NCBI GenBank assembly: GCA_902773395.1
Contig: CACYEJ010000206.1
Location: forward strand, 1 to 16,536
From: an uncultured Ruminococcus sp.
Lineage (GTDB): Bacteria; Bacillota_A; Clostridia; Oscillospirales; Acutalibacteraceae
Length of the DNA stretch: 16,536 bases
Direction of reading: 5' to 3'
In this document: piece by piece, positions 1-6,864 of the stretch
Position numbering within the stretch: the stretch's first letter is position 1
How the letters are laid out: each line of letters begins with the position of its first letter
The notes under the pieces: generated by a model
Databases searched by the model: none
What the model was told of the DNA's origin: nothing
Seen by the model: the letters and a program-made list of their open reading frames with translations, nothing else
Translations under genes and position numbers: made by a program

Positions 1-1910
1 TCGTACATATTCAAGCTCTTATCAGGCGATTTCTTCGTAATCGGACGTTCGCAGCGATTTCCGGCGATAAAGCGTCTTCCGTCTGCAAAGGTATTGACTG
101 TCAAGCGGCAGTTATTCTGACACATACCGCAGTTAGCCACCTTAATTGTATGCTTAAACTCAGCAAGCTGCTTCTCATTCAGAACTGTACTTTTATTATC
201 CTTACCCTTGCTCATTGCATAAAGAGCCGCACCGTAAGCCCCCATTAATCCTGAGATAACAGGACGCACAACGTCTGTGCCCATTTCCTTTTCAAAGGCA
301 CGCAGCACGGCATTATTAAGGAACGTACCGCCCTGAACGACAATTTTCTTTCCAAGCTGATCCGGACCTGATGTGCGAATAACCTTATAGAGCGCATTTT
401 TTACAACGCTCAGAGAAAGACCTGCCGATATATCCTCGATTGTAGCGCCGTCCTTCTGAGCCTGTTTAACCGAGCTGTTCATAAACACAGTACAGCGTGA
501 GCCGAGGTCAACGGGGTGTTTTGCGAAAAGACCTTTGTTAGCAAACTCCTCAATAGAGTAGCCAAGAGCATTTGCGAATGTTTGCAGGAACGAGCCGCAG
601 CCTGAGGAACAGGCTTCGTTAAGGAAAATATTATCAATAGCGCCGTTGTGAATTTTAAAACATTTTATATCCTGACCGCCGATGTCGATAATAAATTCAA
701 CATCGGGCATAAAATCCTTAGCCGCCGTGAAGTGAGCCACTGTTTCAACAATGCCGTAATCTACGCAAAAAGCGTTTCGGACAATCTCTTCACCGTAACC
801 GGTAACAGCACTTCCAACTATATTGATATTCGGAGCAAGCTTATAAATCTCCTCCAAAAACGACTTTACAATCGGCACCGGATTACCGCTGTTTGAGAGG
901 TACTTACTGAAAAGAAGCTCCTTACTTTCCGAAAGAACAACGCCTTTAACGGTAGTCGAGCCGGCGTCAATGCCGATAAACGCCTTGCCCTTGTAGCCCT
1001 GAATATCCTTGCCCTTTACGTTGGCACGGCTATGACGGGAAACAAACTCCTCATACTCCTTTTTATCCTTAAACAAAGGCTGGTTAAAGGCAAAATTACC
1101 GCTGCCGGTGTATCGGGTAATCTGATCGATAACTGATTTAAAATCAATTGTATTATCCGCACAAAGAGCGGCGCCCATAGCAACGTAGTAAAGTGAATTT
1201 TCAGGACACTTGCCCTGTGTATCGAGCACCTTGTCAAACTGTTTTCTAAGCTCCGACATAAAGGTCAAAGGACCTCCGAGGTACACAATGCTGCCCTCAA
1301 TCTCACGTCCCTGAGCAAGTCCGGCAACAGTCTGATTAACCACTGCCGCAAAGATACTCTGAGCAATATCGCTTTTTCTCGCACCCTGATTAAGGAGCGG
1401 CTGTATATCAGTTTTTGCGAACACACCGCAGCGAGAAGCTATGGTATACGTTTTCTCGTACTGAGCAGCCAAAGCATTGAACTGATCAATCTCCACGTTA
1501 AGCAGAGTAGCCATTTGGTCTATAAACGCACCTGTACCGCCAGCACAGGTACCGTTCATTCTAACCTCCATACCGCCCGACAGGAAAAGAATTTTTGCGT
1601 CCTCTCCGCCCAGCTCAATCACAACGTCTGTACCGGGGAGAAAAGTATTTACGGACACTCTCGTTGCATAGACCTCCTGAACAAAGTCAATATTGCAGCT
1701 TTCGGCAACACCCATTCCGGCTGAACCTGAGATTGCAATACACGCCTTGTCTGCACCCTTTACGTTAAGACGAATCCGCTTTAGAATCTCACCCATTTTT
1801 TCGGTAATACGTGAGAAGTGGCGTTCATATGTTGAATATATCAATTTATTGTCCTCATCGAGAACAGCACATTTAATTGTAGTTGATCCTATATCTAGTC
1901 CTATTTTCAT
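1..1910 (-). CDS. Giant acyl-CoA dehydratase activase-type ATPase, N-terminal part (runs off left edge)
   Basis: The frame is open from an ATG at 1910 to the window edge (636 codons, no stop), with GGAGG 11 bases upstream of the start. It encodes two tandem ASKHA-fold BcrAD/BadFG/HgdC modules. Module 1 (about 1-260) has the phosphate motif DIGSTT at 6-11, GGEDAK at 101-106, Cys122 and Cys161. Module 2 (about 309-570) has DAGSTT at 315-320, GGQDIK at 411-416, Cys434 or Cys438, and Cys473. A Cys-rich start of a further domain follows: C594-x2-C597-x3-C601 and C620. In the family, an activase homodimer hydrolyses ATP to push one electron from a bridging [4Fe-4S] cluster into a 2-hydroxyacyl-CoA dehydratase or a double-cubane reductase. 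Here both halves of the dimer seem fused in one chain. Proteins with this start are commonly about 1,400 residues and carry a C-terminal DUF2229/HgdB-like part, which lies outside the window. The substrate is unknown, and a role in amino-acid fermentation is only possible. Confidence 0.88.
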   Translation of the reverse strand, partial: MKIGLDIGSTTIKCAVLDEDNKLIYSTYERHFSRITEKMGEILKRIRLNVKGADKACIAISGSAGMGVAESCNIDFVQEVYATRVSVNTFLPGTDVVIELGGEDAKILFLSGGMEVRMNGTCAGGTGAFIDQMATLLNVEIDQFNALAAQYEKTYTIASRCGVFAKTDIQPLLNQGARKSDIAQSIFAAVVNQTVAGLAQGREIEGSIVYLGGPLTFMSELRKQFDKVLDTQGKCPENSLYYVAMGAALCADNTIDFKSVIDQITRYTGSGNFAFNQPLFKDKKEYEEFVSRHSRANVKGKDIQGYKGKAFIGIDAGSTTVKGVVLSESKELLFSKYLSNSGNPVPIVKSFLEEIYKLAPNINIVGSAVTGYGEEIVRNAFCVDYGIVETVAHFTAAKDFMPDVEFIIDIGGQDIKCFKIHNGAIDNIFLNEACSSGCGSFLQTFANALGYSIEEFANKGLFAKHPVDLGSRCTVFMNSSVKQAQKDGATIEDISAGLSLSVVKNALYKVIRTSGPDQLGKKIVVQGGTFLNNAVLRAFEKEMGTDVVRPVISGLMGAYGAALYAMSKGKDNKSTVLNEKQLAEFKHTIKVANCGMCQNNCRLTVNTFADGRRFIAGNRCERPITKKSPDKSLNMY

Positions 1911-2021
1911 TAGACGAATAACCTCCGTTACGGAACAATCTATCCGTTCTTCAAATTAGCATATACTCTCTTTATTTATTATAAACGGCAGCCAAAAAAT
2001 ACCGATTAAATCTCATAATGT

Positions 2022-2049
2022 ATTATACTTGTAGATTGTCGTTTTTTAA
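2022..2049 (-). promoter_or_regulatory. Putative sigma-A promoter of the giant activase gene
   Basis: On the minus strand, TTAAAA (2044-2049) and a perfect TATAAT (2022-2027) are 16 bases apart, giving a transcript with a leader of roughly 100 bases. The -35 box is poor. The leader contains only a weak five-pair hairpin (ACGGA/TCCGT at 1930-1947) just before the ribosome binding site. No riboswitch was recognised. Confidence 0.4.
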
Positions 2050-2190
2050 TTCTTTTTGAGAATAATAAAAATTACCTTGTCAAATTTTCCACATATAATA
2101 AGAAAAAGCGTTGAATTACTCGATATTTGTTGAATTTTCGAATTAACAGGTAAAATTTTTATTAATGAAATGTTAAGAAAAATACATAGC

Positions 2191-2225
2191 AAAAGCCATT
2201 TTGAAACACACTCAAAACGGCTTTT
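2191..2225 (-). terminator. Intrinsic terminator downstream of hflX
   Basis: Two 14-base arms (2191-2204 and 2212-2225) surround a 7-base loop. The single mismatch is A:C on the plus strand but becomes a G:U pair in the minus-strand transcript, so the stem is fully paired in the hflX direction. A short U run (TTTT) lies at the end of the stem. It sits about 60 bases after the hflX stop. Confidence 0.75.
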
Positions 2226-2283
2226 TTACATATCATTATTTTTTTGCTAAAAATGAAAAATTGAAATATCACAACAAACTGAT

Positions 2284-3534
2284 TTACTCTACAATATAAT
2301 CTCTTATTTTAGCATACAACGCTTCATCAACAATTCCCTCAACCTCCAAGCCGTCTGCCGTGTACTCTTCGGTGATAAGCGTACCATTCTTACGGATTTC
2401 GGCGGCTAGTCCGACATTGGCAAAGGGCAGCAAAATCTTAACTCTCTTAACTCTAACAGGCAAATTATCCTCAATTGCTTTCAGAAGCTGCTCTATACCC
2501 TCGCCCTTTTTTGCACTGATATGAACAGCGTTGGACACATTCGGGATAAAGTCGTTCTCCTCCACCAAATCGCTTTTATTGAAAACAGTAATAATCGGAG
2601 TATCCGAGCAGCCGAGGCTCTCCAGCAAATCTCGTGTAACTTCAAGATGAAGCAGTGCCTCATCGCTTGACGCATCGCACACATTCAGGATAATATCAGC
2701 AGCAGCAGCCTCTTCCAGCGTAGAACGGAAAGCCTTGACAAGGTGATGAGGAAGTCTGCGAACAAGACCAACCGTATCAATCAGCATAACCGTTACGCCA
2801 TTAGGGAGCTTTAACGCACGAGATGTCGGGTCAAGCGTTGCGAACAGCTGGTCTTTTTCGAGAACTCCGGCGTCTGTAAGATAATTCATAAGTGTTGATT
2901 TACCGGCATTTGTATAACCAACAATAGCGGTAGTAATAATACCGTCTTTTTTTCTGCGTCTGCGAAGCTGTTCACGGTGACGTTCTATCTCGCTGAGCTG
3001 TTCTTTCAAGGCGTCTATTTTTCTGCGGATATGACGTTTATCGGTTTCAAGCTTGCTTTCTCCGGGACCTCGTGTGCCGATTCCTCCGCCCAATCGTGAC
3101 ATCTGAACGCCTTTACCGGTGAGCCGTGGGAGCATGTATCTAAGCTGGGCAATTTCGACTTGAAGCTTGCCCTCTTTCGAATTGGCACGAAGAGCAAATA
3201 TATCCAGTATAAGCATTGTTCGGTCAATCACACGAACATCTGTAGCATCTTCAATATTGTGTATCTGATTCGGGGTAAGCTCACTGTCGGCAATAATCAG
3301 GTCAATCTCCTGATTATGGCAAATATCAATCAGTTCTTCAAGTCTGCCTGTTCCGATATATGTTGCCGAAACAGGCTTTTCCAGCTTTTGGATAACCGAA
3401 CCGACAACCTCCGCACCGGCACTTTCAGCAAGGGCATACAGCTCGTTCATTGAGCTTTCGGCGTCAAACTCACCGTTGTCAACACTGATTAAAAAAGCTC
3501 TTTGCGGCTTTATTTCATTTTCGTAGTATTCCAT
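2284..3534 (-). CDS. hflX: GTPase HflX, ribosome-associated
   Basis: This 416-residue protein is a typical HflX GTPase. The family binds the 50S subunit and splits stalled or hibernating ribosomes, for example under heat or antibiotic stress. The N-terminal nucleotide-binding-like domain (about 10-140) leads to the HflX signature GGGIGTRGPGESKLE at 149-163. A charged helical linker rich in Arg and Lys (164-197) follows, then the G domain: P-loop GYTNAGKS 206-213, FATLDPTSR 231-239, switch II DTVG 253-256 with LPHHLV just after, NKSD 319-322 and SAKKG 340-344. All nucleotide-binding motifs are intact. The ATG at 3534 is preceded by AAAGGAAT, and a 121-base gap separates it from tmcAL upstream. 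No terminator is visible in that gap, so tmcAL-hflX co-transcription is possible. A weak promoter (TTGCCG, 17 bases, TAATAT) also lies there. Confidence 0.96.
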   Translation of the reverse strand: MEYYENEIKPQRAFLISVDNGEFDAESSMNELYALAESAGAEVVGSVIQKLEKPVSATYIGTGRLEELIDICHNQEIDLIIADSELTPNQIHNIEDATDVRVIDRTMLILDIFALRANSKEGKLQVEIAQLRYMLPRLTGKGVQMSRLGGGIGTRGPGESKLETDKRHIRRKIDALKEQLSEIERHREQLRRRRKKDGIITTAIVGYTNAGKSTLMNYLTDAGVLEKDQLFATLDPTSRALKLPNGVTVMLIDTVGLVRRLPHHLVKAFRSTLEEAAAADIILNVCDASSDEALLHLEVTRDLLESLGCSDTPIITVFNKSDLVEENDFIPNVSNAVHISAKKGEGIEQLLKAIEDNLPVRVKRVKILLPFANVGLAAEIRKNGTLITEEYTADGLEVEGIVDEALYAKIRDYIVE

Positions 3535-3596
3535 ATTTTATATTCCTTTCATTCTTTATTTTACTTAATGTGCTTTAACGAGAATATTACTTTGTC

Positions 3597-3650
3597 TTTC
3601 TTTGACCGGCAATTCACTTTGATTTTGCCTTTGTTATTCTGTAAAAAAAG
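3597..3650. repeat. Dispersed intergenic repeat, copy A
   Basis: TTTCTTTGACCGGCAATTC at 3597-3615 matches 18 of 19 bases with 8793-8811 downstream of aspS. A second shared block, TTGCCT (3625-3630), follows after 9 bases here and 8 bases in the other copy. Read on the minus strand, the motif supplies a TTGCCG hexamer 17 bases from TAATAT, so it may double as part of a weak hflX promoter. Two copies show repetition but not origin. Confidence 0.45.
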
Positions 3651-3655
3651 TTTTA

Positions 3656-4861
3656 TCAAAGCTTTATTACCCCTTTGTAAAAATCCCTTGAGCAGCTTTG
3701 AATATCCGGCGTGAGTAAACCATGCAAATCAGACGCTCTCAAATCCATTTGAAAAATTTTCCTACCGTGATTGTCAAGCTTTTTAATATCCTTTGCAGGG
3801 GACATAATAACAGGCAGCCGTGCAGTAGTTTTCATTACTTTAAGTATTTCCGCACCACGGTCATTCAATGCAAGCACACGAATATACTTTGGTTCAAGAA
3901 ATGAGATATCCGTTGTAATGCCAAGATATGCACACGTAATAATGCGGCTCAGTCTGGCGTGAGTATATCTCTTGCACTTAACAGCGGTTATAATATCGGA
4001 AATACTGTTATTTTCTCGTATTGCTTTAACAAGACGATTTTCCAAACCCTCAGACACATCGGGAATTCTTAAAAAATCCTCAGCCGTCATACGTCTTAAC
4101 ACAGCTAAAATGCCACGCTCATTATTTGAGAAATCAGCCGGACATTCGCCGTTTTGAATACATTCGTTTATAATATCAAACACTTCTTCCGGTATGTATT
4201 CTTTATACAAACTGTCATTATGAAAAATCATATTTCTCACAGCGGAAGCGGAAGCAAATTCACAGCTTGTATCATTAGACCCATGTGCCGCCCCCACACG
4301 CTTTACTGCAAACGGTACTATATTACTTTTTAGAATGTTAAGCGAGCGGATATATTCAATAGCCAATGTATTATTAGGTTCACGCAAAATATCTGATATA
4401 TTATCATTATTCCCCATTGCATCGGCTACAGCGGCTTGCATTGCTCTTGGGTGACTGTAACCCTTTTTAAGATACGCTTTCAGCAGCACGCCGACTTCAT
4501 TGGAGTTTGTAATAACATCGACTGTTTTTTTTAATAATTGCGTATCTCCGCACTCTGAGCCAAAAGCAAGCTCATTCACACAGCCGCACTGTTCAAGGGT
4601 ACTCACTGCACCAAAAGCAAACCTTTCCGCACTTGCACAAGCATAAATCTGCGGCAGCTCAATCACTAAATCAACTCCGCTCGATACTGCTGATTCTGCA
4701 CGGCGGTACTTATCGAGAATGGCACAATTCCCCCTCTGGAGAAAATTCCCGCCCATAATTGCGATAATATGTGTTGAGCCGTTTGCTCCAGCCTGATTTA
4801 AAAGGTACTTATGACCGTTATGAAATGGGTTATATTCTGAGATTACAGCGGTTGTTTTCAT
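3656..4861 (-). CDS. tmcAL: tRNA(Met) cytidine acetate ligase TmcAL
   Basis: This 401-residue protein is close in length to Bacillus subtilis TmcAL (YlbM, formerly DUF795). The family uses acetate and ATP, through an acetyl-adenylate, to make N4-acetylcytidine at wobble position 34 of elongator tRNA-Met. The N-terminal nucleotidyltransferase signature EYNPFHNGH is at 9-17 (HxGH-type His14 and His17). GGNFLQRGNCAILDKYRRAE lies at 37-56 and DLVIELP at 64-70. Further family blocks follow: FGSECGD, PNNTLAIEY, AVKRVGAAHGSN and SASAVRN. All are typical and intact. The ATG at 4861 has AGGTG six bases upstream. The gene is divergent from ackA across a 188-base spacer, which is notable because both enzymes take acetate and ATP. 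It may be followed by hflX in one transcript. Confidence 0.95.
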   Translation of the reverse strand: MKTTAVISEYNPFHNGHKYLLNQAGANGSTHIIAIMGGNFLQRGNCAILDKYRRAESAVSSGVDLVIELPQIYACASAERFAFGAVSTLEQCGCVNELAFGSECGDTQLLKKTVDVITNSNEVGVLLKAYLKKGYSHPRAMQAAVADAMGNNDNISDILREPNNTLAIEYIRSLNILKSNIVPFAVKRVGAAHGSNDTSCEFASASAVRNMIFHNDSLYKEYIPEEVFDIINECIQNGECPADFSNNERGILAVLRRMTAEDFLRIPDVSEGLENRLVKAIRENNSISDIITAVKCKRYTHARLSRIITCAYLGITTDISFLEPKYIRVLALNDRGAEILKVMKTTARLPVIMSPAKDIKKLDNHGRKIFQMDLRASDLHGLLTPDIQSCSRDFYKGVIKL

Positions 4862-4884
4862 ATTTCACCTGCCTTATAGTGGAC

Positions 4885-4913
4885 GTAATAATTATTGGGA
4901 TATCTTTTCTCAA
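4885..4913 (-). promoter_or_regulatory. Putative tmcAL promoter
   Basis: On the minus strand, TTGAGA (4908-4913) lies 17 bases from TATTAC (4885-4890), giving a short leader to the ATG at 4861. The -10 box matches the consensus at only four of six positions, so this is tentative. Confidence 0.35.
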
Positions 4914-4964
4914 ATCTAGTATCGGTTTATTTTCCGAAATTTTATATAAATTTTCAAAAAAATA

Positions 4965-4998
4965 TTGAAATTTCTTCCTCATTGTACTATTATATAAT
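4965..4998 (+). promoter_or_regulatory. Putative ackA promoter
   Basis: TTGAAA (4965-4970) is 17 bases from TATTAT (4988-4993). That hexamer overlaps a perfect TATAAT at 4993-4998, whose distance to TTGAAA (22) is too long for a standard promoter. The leader to the GTG start is about 45-50 bases and contains the ribosome binding site AAAGGAG at 5034-5040. Confidence 0.55.
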
Positions 4999-5049
4999 AT
5001 GTTAAATTATGTTTCAAGCAGATTTTAAAACATAAAGGAGATTAATAAA

Positions 5050-6258
5050 GTGAAAATTTTAGTTATTAATGCCGGAAGCTCTTCTCTGAAATATCAGCTT
5101 ATCGACATGGACAACGAACAGGTTATCGCAAAGGGTAACTGCGAAAGAATTGGTATTGACGGTATCTTCGGCTACAAGACAGCAGACGGCAAGGAGATTA
5201 AAAAGAATATCGAAATGCCTGATCATCGCGCTGCATTTATGCAGGTTAAGGACGCTCTCACAGACGCTGAGGTAGGCGTTATCAAAAATCTCTCCGAGGT
5301 ATCTGCAATCGGTCACAGAATCGTGCAGGGCGGCGCTTTGTTCAGCGAATCCGTAATTGTTGACGAGGACGTTATTAAGGGTATTGAGAGCCTTATTCCG
5401 CTTGCGCCGCTTCACAACAAGGGTCATGTTCAGGCTATCCGTGCGTGCGTTGAGGTATTCGGCGAGGACGTTCCTCAGGTTGTTGTATTCGATACAGCAT
5501 TCCATTCAACAATGCCGCCGAAAGCTTACATCTACCCTGTTCCGTATGAGTACTACGAAAAGTACCAAGTTCGCCGCTACGGCTTCCACGGCACATCTCA
5601 CAGATATGTAAGCAAGTACTGCGCTGAGCTTATGGGCAAGGACATCAAGGATTTGAAGCTTATCACATGCAACATCGGCAACGGTTCGTTAATCACAGCT
5701 ATCGACGGCGGCAAGGTAATCGACACAAGTATGGGACTTACTCCTCTTGACGGCTTTATGATGGGCTCCAGAACAGGTACGCTTGATCCGTCTGTTGTAA
5801 CCTTTATTGCCGAAAAAGAAAATCTCTCTCCGTCCGAAATGAGCGATCTGCTCAACAAGAAGTCGGGTCTACTCGGCGTATCGGGTATTTCCACAGACGA
5901 CAGAGATGTTACAAAGGCTGCTCGTGAGGGCAACAAACGCGCTCAGCTTGCGCACGAGATTCTCGAATATGAGATTGCTAAATTTATCGGCGGATATTAC
6001 GTAGCGCTCGGCGGCTGCGACGGTATGGTATTTACAGCAGGTCTTGGCGAGAACCAGTGGCACCACAGAGAGGCAGTCTGCAAATATCTCGAATGTCTTG
6101 GCGTAAAGCTTGATGTGGAGAAGAACAAGGAAATGATTCTCGGCAAGTGCGGCAAAATCTCCGCTGAGGATTCTTCTATTGAAATCTTTGTAATTCCGAC
6201 AAACGAGGAGCTTGTTATCGCAAGAGATACAAAGGAGCTTGTAGAGAAGAATAAATAA
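5050..6258 (+). CDS. ackA: Acetate kinase
   Basis: This 402-residue enzyme of full family length converts acetyl-phosphate and ADP to acetate and ATP, the substrate-level phosphorylation step of acetate fermentation in the cytoplasm. Residues line up with Methanosarcina numbering: Asn7 (NAGSSS), Arg90 (GHRIVQGG), His122 (APLHN), Asp148 (FDTAFHSTMP), the catalytic His180 (FHGTSH), Arg241 (GSRTGT) and the NEE near 386. The phosphate-loop His208 of the usual HLGNG motif is Asn here (CNIGNG; codon AAC at 5671-5673), and the usual GTRSGD reads GSRTGT. The start is GTG at 5050, chosen because AAAGGAG lies 9 bases upstream and the protein then begins at the canonical MKILVINAGSSS. Codon use is strongly biased to C-ending and AAG/GGC codons compared with tmcAL, which suggests high expression. 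No pta gene is in the window. The gene has its own terminator. Confidence 0.97.
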   Translation: MKILVINAGSSSLKYQLIDMDNEQVIAKGNCERIGIDGIFGYKTADGKEIKKNIEMPDHRAAFMQVKDALTDAEVGVIKNLSEVSAIGHRIVQGGALFSESVIVDEDVIKGIESLIPLAPLHNKGHVQAIRACVEVFGEDVPQVVVFDTAFHSTMPPKAYIYPVPYEYYEKYQVRRYGFHGTSHRYVSKYCAELMGKDIKDLKLITCNIGNGSLITAIDGGKVIDTSMGLTPLDGFMMGSRTGTLDPSVVTFIAEKENLSPSEMSDLLNKKSGLLGVSGISTDDRDVTKAAREGNKRAQLAHEILEYEIAKFIGGYYVALGGCDGMVFTAGLGENQWHHREAVCKYLECLGVKLDVEKNKEMILGKCGKISAEDSSIEIFVIPTNEELVIARDTKELVEKNK

Positions 6259-6290
6259 TTCTTTCACTCAATCATAAACAAAATCATCAT

Positions 6291-6321
6291 GCAAGCTCTG
6301 AAATATGGGCTTGCTTTTGTT
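6291..6321 (+). terminator. Intrinsic terminator of ackA
   Basis: GCAAGCTC (6291-6298) pairs with GGGCTTGC (6307-6314), with one U:G pair, around an 8-base loop. TTTTGTT follows. It starts 32 bases after the ackA stop. Confidence 0.8.
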
Positions 6322-6322
6322 A

Positions 6323-6352
6323 TTGACAAAAACGGCTAATCAATGCTATTAT
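6323..6352 (+). promoter_or_regulatory. Promoter of the PNPOx-family gene (and probably aspS)
   Basis: A consensus TTGACA (6323-6328) lies 18 bases from TATTAT (6347-6352), directly behind the ackA terminator. The predicted start point (about 6359) falls inside the AGGAG (6356-6360) that precedes the ATG at 6370, so the leader would be only about 11 bases. Confidence 0.65.
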
Positions 6353-6369
6353 ATTAGGAGTGACCAATC

Positions 6370-6840
6370 ATGAGAAGAAGCGACAGAGAAGTAACGGACA
6401 CAAGCCACATTAATGATATTATAAACAGCTGTCAATGCTGCCGAATTGGGTTTATTGACAATGGCAGCGTGTATATTGTTCCGATGAATTTCGGTTATGA
6501 AAAAATCGGCGACACATATACCTTGTATTTTCACAGTGCCAAAGAGGGGCGAAAAATTGACCTAATACGTCAAAATCCTAATGTGGGATTTGAACTTGAT
6601 ACAGGCTATCAGCTTATCGAGGGCAGCACTGCCTGCGGCTTCTCGGCAAATTTCCGGAGCATTATTGGAAATGGCATCATTGAAATGATTGACAACGCTG
6701 AGGAAAAAATGAAAGCTCTTTCTCTTCTTATGGAACACACCACACGTAAAAAGGAATGGCACTTTAACGAACAAATGATAAATGCAGTTGCGGTATTCAA
6801 GCTGAATGTTACACAGCTTAGCTGCAAGGAGCATAAATAA
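6370..6840 (+). CDS. Pyridoxamine 5'-phosphate oxidase-family (split beta-barrel, NimA-like) flavoprotein
   Basis: This 156-residue single-domain protein is of the PNPOx-like FMN-binding split-barrel family. The family blocks are an N-terminal MRRSDREVTD, a Cys-containing strand (NSCQCCRIGF, 18-27), VPMNFGYEK (about 42-50), LYFHSAKEGRKIDLI (about 57-71), NPNVGFELD and FRSIIGNG (about 96-103). Such proteins bind FMN or a related flavin and reduce small molecules. Some members (Nim) inactivate nitroimidazoles, but neither the substrate nor Nim activity can be read from this sequence. The ATG at 6370 has AGGAG 9 bases upstream. The next gene, aspS, begins 24 bases after its stop with no terminator between, so the two are probably co-transcribed. 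I see no functional link to aspS. The assignment to the family is firm and the role is unknown. Confidence 0.85.
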   Translation: MRRSDREVTDTSHINDIINSCQCCRIGFIDNGSVYIVPMNFGYEKIGDTYTLYFHSAKEGRKIDLIRQNPNVGFELDTGYQLIEGSTACGFSANFRSIIGNGIIEMIDNAEEKMKALSLLMEHTTRKKEWHFNEQMINAVAVFKLNVTQLSCKEHK

Positions 6841-6864
6841 AGATAATAAAAGGAAGTAAAAATT

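Larger units (their letters stand above)
1911..2283. other. AT-rich spacer between the giant activase gene and hflX
   Basis: No coding frame is supported in these 373 bases. They hold the putative activase promoter (2022-2049), its leader, and the hflX terminator hairpin (2191-2225). The stretch 2041-2190 is very AT-rich and shows nothing else I can name. Confidence 0.6.

Noticed and set aside
1935..2039. An 8-bp inverted repeat ACAATCTA/TAGATTGT spanning the activase promoter and leader
   Set aside because: The arms are about 90 bases apart in AT-rich DNA and nothing else supports a function, so chance is a sufficient explanation.
5059..5505. A 148-codon open frame antisense to ackA
   Set aside because: The frame is a shadow of a strongly biased, fully intact ackA, with no start signal and no recognisable protein.
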